This document shows positions 6,963-18,658 of a stretch of DNA of 45,234 nt, piece by piece; the first letter of the stretch is position 1, and each line of letters starts with the position of its first letter. The notes beneath the pieces were generated by a model, which searched no databases, had not been told where the DNA came from, and saw only the letters and a program-made list of their open reading frames with translations. Made by a program: the position numbers and the translations under genes. This DNA is from Pseudoflavonifractor sp. An184. GTDB lineage: Bacteria > Bacillota > Clostridia > Oscillospirales > Oscillospiraceae. Location of the stretch: positions 1 to 45,234 of the forward strand of contig NZ_NFKI01000027.1 in NCBI RefSeq assembly GCF_002160305.1. Reading direction: 5' to 3'.

Positions 6963-8135
6963 ATGAAAGAACAACAGGAATCAAAACCGAAAAAACCGAA
7001 TATCCTAGTTCGTCTGATCGCCCTGCTGGTGACGGCGGCGCTGCTGCTGGGCGCCCTGGTCCTGGTGGTCTACCGGGACCGGCTGAACCTGGACGCGCTG
7101 GCCCGGTGGTTTGAGTACCGGAACCTGGAGACCAGCGAGAGCGGCGAGGCGGTTCCCTTCTCCCACGCCGGAGGCAGGCAGGCCAACTTTGCATACCTGG
7201 ACAGCGGCGTGCTTCTGGCCTCGGATACCGGGGCCCGGTACTACTCCTTCTCCGGGGAGCTGTACGCCGAGGAGGTGCGGAATCTGGAGCAGCCGGTGCT
7301 CACCCACTCCAGCGGATACGGCGTGGTCTACGACGCGGGCGGCCAGGATCTGTTCCTGTTCAGCGGGGTGGAGGAGGCATTCCACCTGACCCTGGACAGC
7401 GGGGAGCTGCTCTCCGCCCGGGTGAACGACTCGGGCTGGCTGGCGGTCACCTCCCACGGCGGGGGCTGGCGCGGCCTGGTCACGGTGTACGACAGCTCCT
7501 ACAACACGGAAGAGCCCCCCATCCAGATCCGGCTGTCCACCACCTTTGTTGTGGACGCCGCCGTCTCCCCCGACTGCAAGACGGTGGCCGTCGTCACCAT
7601 GGGGCAGGAGGGCGGCGCTTTCCAGAGCCAGATCCGTTTTTATCCGGTGGACTCCCAGGAGCCCTCCGCGGTGATCTCCCTGGGCAACACAGTGGTGCTG
7701 GACCTGGACTATGAGGATGGACTGCTGTGGGTTCTGGGGGAGGACCAGGTCTCCGCCATTCAGGAGGACGGGACGGCGTCCGGCGTCTATACCCTGGGCC
7801 GGAATTATCTGAAGGGGTGCAGCTTCAGCGGGGACGGATACGCCCTTCTGCTGCTGGGCCGCTATCAGGCCGGCTCGGCGGAGCAGGCGGTGATCGTGGG
7901 GCCGGACGGAACGGAACTGGCGTCCCTGGACCTCACGGCCAACGTGCTGGACTTTGACGCCGCCGGCCGCTATGTGTCCCTGCTCACCGGGGACCGGCTG
8001 GATATTTACACCTCGGATTTCACTGCATATAGTAGTTTGGACCAGACGCAAAACGCCCGGTATATCTCGCTGACCGATTCCGGGGCGGCCCTGCTGGCCA
8101 ACTCCCAGCAGGCCTGGCTGTATCTGCCGTCTTGA
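6963..8135 (+). CDS. DUF5711-family membrane-anchored protein
   Basis: 390 residues: a short basic cytoplasmic tail, one membrane helix (about 15-37, VRLIALLVTAALLLGALVLV) and an outside region of ~350 residues with repeating beta-strand units (SYNTEEPPIQIRLSTT, VVDAAVSPDCKTVAVVTM, YVSLLTGDRLDIYTS), as in beta-propeller-like DUF5711 proteins of Clostridia. Function is unknown. The ATG at 6963 follows AAGGA by 8 bases; the ATG at 6933 in the same frame has none. A CvpA-family gene follows after 30 bases and may be co-transcribed. Confidence 0.8.
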   Translation: MKEQQESKPKKPNILVRLIALLVTAALLLGALVLVVYRDRLNLDALARWFEYRNLETSESGEAVPFSHAGGRQANFAYLDSGVLLASDTGARYYSFSGELYAEEVRNLEQPVLTHSSGYGVVYDAGGQDLFLFSGVEEAFHLTLDSGELLSARVNDSGWLAVTSHGGGWRGLVTVYDSSYNTEEPPIQIRLSTTFVVDAAVSPDCKTVAVVTMGQEGGAFQSQIRFYPVDSQEPSAVISLGNTVVLDLDYEDGLLWVLGEDQVSAIQEDGTASGVYTLGRNYLKGCSFSGDGYALLLLGRYQAGSAEQAVIVGPDGTELASLDLTANVLDFDAAGRYVSLLTGDRLDIYTSDFTAYSSLDQTQNARYISLTDSGAALLANSQQAWLYLPS

Positions 8136-8165
8136 AAACAGTGACCCGCAGAAGAGGAGGATTCC

Positions 8166-8879
8166 ATGGGATTTTTCATCTTTGATCTGATTGTTTTGAT
8201 TGTACTGATCCTGGCGGTGGTCCAGGGCTATCGGAAGGGCTTTGTCCTTACGCTGTGCGGCTTTTTGGCCGTTTTTGTGGCGTTTATCGGAGCGAGCATT
8301 CTCTCCGACGCCCTGGCCGGACCGGTGAGCCAGGCCATCACCCCCGCCATCGAGAGCGGCATCCAGGACACCGTGGGCAGCTACTACCAGTATACGCCCC
8401 CGGTTGAGAACAGCGGGGACGGCAGCACGCCGGGGGACGCCTTCTTTGACGAGCTCCCCCTGGAGGATGTGCTGGCAGCCCTCCAGGACTCCTCGCTCTA
8501 CCGCAGCCTCACCCAGAATTTCCAGCAGGCGGTGGAGGACGGCGTGGAGACCGTCGCCGCCAACGCCGTCCGGGCGCTGGCGGAGTATGTGGCGGTGCAG
8601 CTGACCCGGACGGTGCTGTTTCTCCTGTGCTTCGTGCTGATCCTGGCGGGGTGGTTTGTGCTCAGCCACGCTCTGGATCTGGCCTTCAAGCTGCCGGTGC
8701 TGTCCACCCTGAACCAGTGGAGCGGGGCGGCTGTTGGGCTGGTGAAGGGCGGCGTGCTGCTGTTTATCGCCTGCTGGCTGTTTCGGGGGTTGATTCCCCA
8801 GGAGGCGGTGGACCAGTCCATCCTGCTCCGCTTTTTCTGCACCACCAATCCGTTTCTGTTCATTGCCTCCATTTTTTAA
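8166..8879 (+). CDS. CvpA-family membrane protein
   Basis: 237 residues. The N-terminus FIFDLIVLIVLILAVVQGYR followed by KGFVLTLCGFLAVFVAFIGA is the CvpA signature. A hydrophilic insert lies at about 60-130 and two further membrane helices at about 150-215 (VLFLLCFVLILAGWFVLSHA; AVGLVKGGVLLFIACWLF). CvpA proteins were named for colicin V production in E. coli; in Firmicutes their role in the envelope is not defined. GAGGAGG sits 5 bases before the ATG. Confidence 0.88.
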   Translation: MGFFIFDLIVLIVLILAVVQGYRKGFVLTLCGFLAVFVAFIGASILSDALAGPVSQAITPAIESGIQDTVGSYYQYTPPVENSGDGSTPGDAFFDELPLEDVLAALQDSSLYRSLTQNFQQAVEDGVETVAANAVRALAEYVAVQLTRTVLFLLCFVLILAGWFVLSHALDLAFKLPVLSTLNQWSGAAVGLVKGGVLLFIACWLFRGLIPQEAVDQSILLRFFCTTNPFLFIASIF

Positions 8880-8956
8880 AAGATTCATAACCAGTTCACA
8901 ATTATGGTGTATGGTTTCCCACGAGACGAAGTTTTCTCCGGAAAGGAGTGGTATGT

Positions 8957-11275
<2,319 letters not shown>

Positions 11276-11284
11276 GCCATTTCC

Positions 11285-11315
11285 AGCAGGCCGCCCGAGG
11301 GCGGCCTGCTTTTCT
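11285..11315 (+). terminator. Terminator of the clp gene
   Basis: Stem AGCAGGCCGCCC / GGGCGGCCTGCT, followed by TTTCTT, 9 bases after the stop codon. Confidence 0.85.
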
Positions 11316-11563
11316 TGTGAGAGCAGCGGTGACGGCGCGTACGGGAGGAGAATTCTCCGAACGCGGCGGGGGCACACCCCAGGGTGGCTTCTCTCGGCCT
11401 TCGGCCGATTCACCTTCAGCCCCCGCCCTACATTGGGGGAAACCATCTCCAGCGGACGGACACATGGGGGCGCCCCTACGGCGCACCCGGAAGCCGTTCC
11501 TTCCTTTCGCAGGGGCCGGACACTGGCCGACCCGCTGAGGGGTTCCTGCCATTCCGGAGCCCA

Positions 11564-11614
11564 CCCTCATCCGCCCCCTTCGGGGGCACCTTCCCCCTTG
11601 GAGGGGGAAGGCTT
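11564..11614 (-). repeat. Family D module, copy D2
   Basis: On the minus strand: AAGCCTTCCCCC..., AAGGTG, a GCCCCC / GGGGGC stem and GGATGAGGG. The rest of 11316-11638 is a mosaic of short palindromes (for example CGGCCTTCGGCCG and GGGCGCCCCTACGGCGC); no gene is visible. Confidence 0.7.
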
Positions 11615-11638
11615 AGGGCCCGTCAGGATCCGCACCGG

Positions 11639-11969
11639 AAGCGTTAGCCCGGCAAAGTCAGGCGCAGTCCTGGAATCGCAGCGATTTTAAATTTTGCAAA
11701 CCCAGGGCCCAGTGGCCCGGGAGAAATCGCAAACCGCCACTCAGATTTTGCGCGCCGGAAATTTTGCAGAACCTATCAAGAATGCATCCCCCGTAATGGG
11801 GTCCGGGGCCGACTCCCCCTGTCAGGGGGAGATGGCCCGAAGGGCCAGAGGGGGTAGGGTGGGCGACTATGAGCACGAAGTGCTCATCTGGAGCCGTCCC
11901 CGGTGGCGTTTTGCCTTCTTTTTCGCCATGGAAAAAGAAGGTCGCCGCCCGCAGGCGGCGAAATCCCAC
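11639..11969 (-). repeat. Repeat family A, copy A2
   Basis: Reads on the minus strand with the same hairpin order as A1. The H2 stem here is CTTCTTTTTC / GAAAAAGAAG and H3 is GAGCACTTCGTGCTC. Both differ from A1 on both arms yet still pair. It lies immediately upstream of the corrinoid adenosyltransferase gene. Confidence 0.9.
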
Positions 11970-12003
11970 TGCGAAACTCCCCAAGGAAACAAGGAGGAAT
12001 ACC

Positions 12004-12513
12004 ATGATCCATCTCTACTGCGGCGACGGAAAAGGGAAAACCACCGCCGCCATGGGCCTGGCCCTGCGTATGGCGGGCCGGGGAAAGCCGGTGGTCATCG
12101 CCCAGTTTTTGAAGGGGGCGGACAGCGGAGAGAGGTACGCCCTCTCTCTGCTCCCGAAGGTTACCCTGCTCCCCGCCCCGGAGCACATTAAATTTTCCTT
12201 TCAGCTCACCCCGGAGGAGCGGGCGGCGGAGCAGAGGCGCTACCTCCGCCTCATCGCCCAGGCCCGGACGGCGGCGCGGGAGATTCCGGATGGACTTCTT
12301 GTGCTGGACGAGGTGTGCGCGGCGGTGAACACCGGCCTGCTGCCTCTGGAGGAGGTGCTCTCCTGCCTGGAGGCGGCGGCCTGCGAGGTGGTCCTCACCG
12401 GCCGGGACCCGGCCCCGGAGCTGCTGGCGCGGGCCGATTATGTGACCGAGATGAAAAAGCTCCGCCACCCATACGACCGGGGGACGGCCGCCCGCCAGGG
12501 GGTGGAGTGGTAG
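12004..12513 (+). CDS. Corrinoid (cob(I)yrinate/cob(I)alamin) adenosyltransferase, CobA/BtuR type
   Basis: 169 residues. The P-loop GDGKGKTTAAMGLALRM (7-23), which starts right after MIHLYC, is the CobA/BtuR signature. QFLKGADSGE, then GLLVLDEVCAAVNTGLL with the acidic Walker-B-like DEV, and CEVVLTGRDPAPELLARADYV complete the family pattern. The enzyme transfers the adenosyl group of ATP to Co(I) corrinoid to give the coenzyme B12 form. AAGGAGG lies 7 bases before the ATG; a longer open frame upstream is repeat sequence. It stands alone, without cobalamin genes or a visible cobalamin riboswitch next to it, and ends in TAG. Confidence 0.93.
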   Translation: MIHLYCGDGKGKTTAAMGLALRMAGRGKPVVIAQFLKGADSGERYALSLLPKVTLLPAPEHIKFSFQLTPEERAAEQRRYLRLIAQARTAAREIPDGLLVLDEVCAAVNTGLLPLEEVLSCLEAAACEVVLTGRDPAPELLARADYVTEMKKLRHPYDRGTAARQGVEW

Positions 12514-12635
12514 TCCCTCCTTTTGGAGGATGCCCGTCATGCAGAAAAAAGTAACGATTTTTCACAATGTTCGGCGGAATAGAATATTTTTCACTCGGGC
12601 TGGGAGAAAAACCGTGAAAAATACCCAGGAAGTTG

Positions 12636-12664
12636 TTGCAATATTTCCTTCAAATAGGTATAAT
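12636..12664 (+). promoter_or_regulatory. Promoter of ppdK
   Basis: TTGCAA (12636-12641), a 17-base spacer and TATAAT (12659-12664), leaving a leader of about 140 bases. The leader contains a CCGGCGG / CCGCCGG hairpin (about 12678-12698) and a short upstream ORF. Confidence 0.85.
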
Positions 12665-12762
12665 GGAGAATGCGATATCCCGGCGGAACAGGACCGCCGG
12701 ACCATCGGCGTGGGGCGGGGACCTCTGCTTCCGGGCTGCTCAAGGTGAGAAGGAGACAAGCC

Positions 12763-12789
12763 ATGGCATGGGCGCCGCCGCCGTGTTAA
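12763..12789 (+). CDS. Possible 8-codon leader peptide upstream of ppdK
   Basis: AAGGAG, a 7-base gap, then ATG and seven more codons (MAWAPPPC) before TAA, ending 22 bases before the ppdK start. A ribosome site this good in front of so short a frame suggests that it is translated. Three consecutive prolines are a known slow step for ribosomes that needs EF-P. A regulatory role is inference, and it could be chance. Confidence 0.4.
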   Translation: MAWAPPPC

Positions 12790-12811
12790 GCAACAGAAAG
12801 GAATGAAGGAA

Positions 12812-15457
<2,646 letters not shown>

Positions 15458-15506
15458 TTTGTTCTAAAAAACGGGTAAATCGTTAGGACTGATACCCTAA
15501 ATTAAA

Positions 15507-15560
15507 AAATAGGGCCTACGACCAAAAGCGAAAGCAGCTGGTTGTAGGCTCTATTTCTTT
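15507..15560. terminator. Bidirectional terminator after ppdK
   Basis: A 17-bp stem, AAATAGGGCCTACGACC paired with GGTTGTAGGCTCTATTT (two G-U pairs), with T/A runs on both sides. It can serve ppdK on the plus strand and transcripts from the aminotransferase side on the minus strand. Confidence 0.8.
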
Positions 15561-15697
15561 GCCTTTTGAAGTATGACACCAGGGATTTTTGGCACTTCGG
15601 AAGGCTTATCTTCTAGGTCGATATCATAGCCGTTCAGGGCATTTTGCGCAGGGGGCAGCGCCCATATGAGGGCGCGGTTTCGGGCAGCGGATTTGTT

Positions 15698-16822
15698 CTA
15701 CTTCTTTTGCGCAAGATAGGTACTGACAGCCTCCAGTCCCTTCTGGAGAGTCTCTCTGTCGCAGGCGTAGCCGATGCGCATGGAGCGCTCCTGCTCGAAG
15801 CAGTCCCCGGGGGTGACGAAGGCCCCGGTAGCGTGGTACATCTCCCTGCAGAAGTCATAGGAGGGGACGTCCAGGTCATAGGACACCAGAGCGGTGGTCC
15901 CCGCCTGGGGCTTCACATAGGAAAGGTGGGGCTCTCTCTGCACCCAGGCGTCCAGAATGGCCAGATTCTCCCGGACGATGCCCCGGTTCCGCTCCAGCAG
16001 CTTGTCCGCATGCTTCAGGGCCAGGGCGGCCACCGCCTCGTCCAGCATGCCGCAGCTGATGAGGTCGTAGTCCCGGTGGATGCGGCATTCCTCCAGCACG
16101 CGCTCGTCCTTGGAAGCGATCCAGCCCAGCCGCACCCCCGCCAGGGAGAACACTTTGGACATGCTGCTCACGCTGATGCCCTTCTCGTACAGGTCCACGA
16201 TGGAGGGGCAGTACCCCTCCTCCTGGGTCAGGTGGCGGTACACCTCGTCGCACAGGATGTAGGCCCCGTGCCGCCGGGCGACGGCAATAATCTCCTGGAG
16301 CAGGGCCTCCGGCATGAGGGCCCCGGTGGGGTTGTTGGGGTTGTTGAGGCAGATGAGCTTCACGCCCCCCTCCGCCAGCCGGGCGAGCTCTTTCGGGTCG
16401 GGCAGGTATTCGCTCTCCTGGGTCAGATGCAGCAGCTCCACCTGGGCCCCCAGGGAGGCAGGGATGGAGTAGAGCTGCTGATAGGTGGGCAGGACGGAGA
16501 TCACCTTGTCCCCGGGTTCCACCAGGGAGTAGAACAGGTGGTGGTTGGCCCCCGCCGCCCCGTGGGTGGGGATCACCTGCTCGGGCTTCACGTCCCGGTA
16601 CAGCTTGCAGATCCCCTCCTTGAAGGCGGGCAAGCCGAAGATGTCCCCATAGGTGAGCCGCCGGGCGCACAGCGCCTCCAGAAAGGCCCCCTTGTCCTCG
16701 CCGGTGAGGGCGAACAGCTCGTCCAGGGACACCGAGTCCACACAGGTCTCGGCGATATTATATTTGGCCCCCACCTCGTACTCGTTCATCCACTCTTCTA
16801 CCAAAAACGGTTTGATGTTCAT
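15698..16822 (-). CDS. PLP-dependent aminotransferase, class I/II
   Basis: 374 residues of fold type I. Key elements are the NNPNNPTG motif (160-167), CDEVYRHL with Asp192 that contacts the pyridine nitrogen, and SVSSMSKVFSLAGVRLGW with the PLP-lysine Lys223. A substrate Arg lies in RSMRIGYACD near the C-terminus. The N-terminus MNIKPFLVEEWMNEYE resembles enzymes annotated as capreomycidine-synthase-like or general aspartate-type aminotransferases; the substrate cannot be decided from sequence. AAGGAG precedes the ATG at 16822 by 7 bases. It stops with TAG, and the same frame stays open for 48 more codons (to 15551). It lies downstream of the second, broken aminotransferase gene on the same strand, separated by palindromes. 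Confidence 0.92.
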   Translation of the reverse strand: MNIKPFLVEEWMNEYEVGAKYNIAETCVDSVSLDELFALTGEDKGAFLEALCARRLTYGDIFGLPAFKEGICKLYRDVKPEQVIPTHGAAGANHHLFYSLVEPGDKVISVLPTYQQLYSIPASLGAQVELLHLTQESEYLPDPKELARLAEGGVKLICLNNPNNPTGALMPEALLQEIIAVARRHGAYILCDEVYRHLTQEEGYCPSIVDLYEKGISVSSMSKVFSLAGVRLGWIASKDERVLEECRIHRDYDLISCGMLDEAVAALALKHADKLLERNRGIVRENLAILDAWVQREPHLSYVKPQAGTTALVSYDLDVPSYDFCREMYHATGAFVTPGDCFEQERSMRIGYACDRETLQKGLEAVSTYLAQKK

Positions 16823-16861
16823 AAAACTGCTCCTTCTCAAAATTTGGACTGAGGAAATTTC

Positions 16862-17118
16862 GCAGGGGCGGATGTCATCCGCCCGTTTTTTGGAATTTCG
16901 CCCCCTTCATGCGGGCGGCTGATAGCCGCCCCTACCTGGAGCGCCCCCCACAGAGGCGGGCATCCTCACCCGCGGGCCGATGGGGACATCGGCCCCTACA
17001 AGATTCCGTTCCCTGCCGACTCAGGCTTTCTTCCTTTTCGTAGGGGCGGCACACTGGGCCACCCGCCCTGGGGTTTCCTTCCCTTTTGTGGGGGCGCACA
17101 GTGTGCGCCCGCCTCAGA
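16862..17118. repeat. Array of REP-like palindromes (family C) between two aminotransferase genes
   Basis: Five GC palindromes follow each other, most with a CCCCTAC or GTAGGGG edge: GGCGGATGTCATCCGCC (about 16866), GGGCGGCTGATAGCCGCCCC (16913-16932), GGGCCGATGGGGACATCGGCCC (about 16975-16996), GTAGGGGCGGCACACTGGGC (about 17040) and GGGGGCGCACAGTGTGCGCC (about 17091-17110). They look like units of the REP type that RAYT transposases recognise; one such transposase gene lies at 35342-35853. No gene is seen in this gap. Confidence 0.7.
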
Positions 17119-17121
17119 AGA

Positions 17122-18300
17122 TCACGGTAACAGCTCCGCCAGCTTGGCCAGACGGTCCAGGGCCTCCTGAAGGGTCTCCTCGCTGCGGGCGAAGTGCAGG
17201 CGGATCAGGTGGTTCACCGGCTCCCGGAAGAAGCTGGAGCCGGGCACCGCCGCCACCCCGATCTCCCGGATCATCCACTCGCAGAACTCCATGTCGCTCC
17301 AGCCCTTAAACTGGTCCAGGGCCAGGAAGTCGGAGATGTCCAGCAGCACGAAGTAGGTCCCCTGGGGGCGGTTGTGCTTCAGACCCAGCCGCTCCAGCCC
17401 GCCGCAGAAGAAGTCCCGCTTGCGGGTGTACATGGCGTTGAGCTCCCGGTAGTAGGACTCCGGGAAGCGAACCCCCACGCAGGCCGCCTCCTGGAGGGGG
17501 GCGGGGGCCCCCACGGTGAGGAAGTCGTGGACCTTTTTGGCGTTCTACACCACCTCCGCCGGGCCGATGAGCCAGCCCAGCCGCCAGCCGGTGATGGAGT
17601 AGGTTTTGGACAGGGAGTTGCAGGTGATGGTCCGCTCGTACATCCCGGGCAGGGAGGCCATGCGCACGTGCTCATAGGGGGCAAAGACGATGTGCTCGTA
17701 CACCTCGTCGGTGATGACGAAGGCGTCGTACTTCCGGGCCAGCTCCCCGATGAAGGTCAGCTCCTCCCGGGTGAACACCTTCCCTGTGGGGTTGGAGGGG
17801 TTGCAGACAATGATGGCCTTGGCCCCTTGGCGGAAGGCGTCCTCCAGGGCGGAGCGGTCAAAGTCAAACTCCGGCGGCACCAGTGGGATGTAGATGGGGT
17901 CGGCCCCCGAGAGGATGGCGTCCGCCCCGTAGTTCTCATAGAAGGGGCTGAACACGATGACCTTGTCCCCGGGGTTGCACACGGTCATCATGGCGGACAT
18001 CATAGCCTCGGTGCCGCCGCAGGTGACCAGCACCTCGCGGTTGGGGTCCACCCTCCGGCCGATGGCCTTCCCGTGCTTGTCCGCCAGGGCCTCCCGCAGA
18101 TTCTGGGCGCCGAAGGTGATAGAGTACTGGTGGGGCCCCTCATAGGCCACCTGGGCCAGGCGGTCCAGCATGGGCTTTGGGGGATCGAAGTCGGGGTAGC
18201 CCTGGGACAGGTTGATGGCTCCGTACTGTTCGCTGATCCGGGTCATCCGCCGGATCACGGAGTCGGTAAACAGCTCTACCCGCTGACTGAGCTGGGGCAT
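17122..18300 (-). pseudogene. Class I/II aminotransferase interrupted by an in-frame amber codon
   Basis: The frame reads through 392 codons except for one TAG at codon 252 (17545-17547). Before it lie the substrate-binding start GAINLSQGYPDFDPP, CNPSNPTGKVFTREE, VITDEVYEHIVF and NSLSKTYSITGWRLGW with the PLP-lysine Lys232. After it, in the same frame, come KVHDFLTVGAPAPLQEA and RLHFARSEETL with the carboxylate-binding Arg. Both halves look intact and resemble KAT/methionine-type aminotransferases. A single C-to-T change from CAG would explain the stop. A sequencing error or readthrough are alternatives. AAGGAGG lies 9 bases before the ATG at 18300. A consensus promoter and a structured leader precede it. 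Confidence 0.85.
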
Positions 18301-18368
18301 AGGGATGCGCCTCCTTAAAAATCTGGTATGTCTGGAAACTCCTCTGACTCCTCCGGATAAAAACAAAA

Positions 18369-18434
18369 GGCATTCCAAAAATTGACCTTATAGCGCGAAC
18401 ATCGCGCCGTACCTACGGCCAATTTCTGAATGCC
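18369..18434 (-). promoter_or_regulatory. Structured leader with terminator: candidate riboswitch or attenuator
   Basis: On the minus strand an outer stem GGCATTC / GAATGCC continued by AAATTGGCC / GGTCAATTT encloses two small hairpins (CGTAGGTACG and GCGCGATGTTCGCGC) and is followed by TTTTGTTTTT (18368 down to 18359). A further hairpin CTCTATCACCGGATAGAG lies at 18447-18464. Together they sit in a ~175-base leader between the promoter (18483-18511) and the aminotransferase start (18300). I do not recognise a known riboswitch class. A small frame (MKKILLILYHRIEKIVRAFR.., 18413-18484) overlaps the 5' arm, but its ATG lies within the -10 box. Confidence 0.65.
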
Positions 18435-18482
18435 CTCACGATCTTCTCTATCCGGTGATAGAGGATCAGCAATATCTTCTTC

Positions 18483-18511
18483 ATTATAACAGGCCTCCTC
18501 CGCCCTGTCAA
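18483..18511 (-). promoter_or_regulatory. Perfect consensus promoter of the interrupted aminotransferase gene
   Basis: On the minus strand TTGACA (18506-18511), a 17-base spacer and TATAAT (18483-18488). A promoter this strong followed by a terminator-like leader argues that control happens by attenuation. Confidence 0.88.
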
Positions 18512-18553
18512 TTTATTTTCGCGTCCCCTCCGGCTTTGCATTCCCCGCTTTGG

Positions 18554-18593
18554 TTTTACCAAGTTTTTACCTCCCGCCGGTGGATGGTTTTAC
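18554..18593 (+). promoter_or_regulatory. Candidate Pho box before the alkaline phosphatase gene
   Basis: TTTTAC occurs three times at 18554, 18565 and 18588. The first two are spaced exactly 11 bases and the third about two turns later, on one face of the helix, as in PhoP/PhoB direct-repeat operators. A -10-like TAAAAT follows at 18604-18609 with no good -35 box, as expected of an activator-dependent promoter. Confidence 0.5.
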
Positions 18594-18658
18594 ATCCCAT
18601 CCGTAAAATAAAGCCGTCTGAACCAGACGAGGAAATTGTTATGGAGGGAAAACATCAC

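Noticed and set aside
11317..11690. Short frames between clp and the corrinoid adenosyltransferase gene
   Set aside because: Repeat-derived, no ribosome site, and they overlap one another in several frames.
17122..18300. Reassignment of TAG to an amino acid in this organism
   Set aside because: TAG ends the corrinoid adenosyltransferase, recD2 and the first aminotransferase at sensible places, so it works as a stop.
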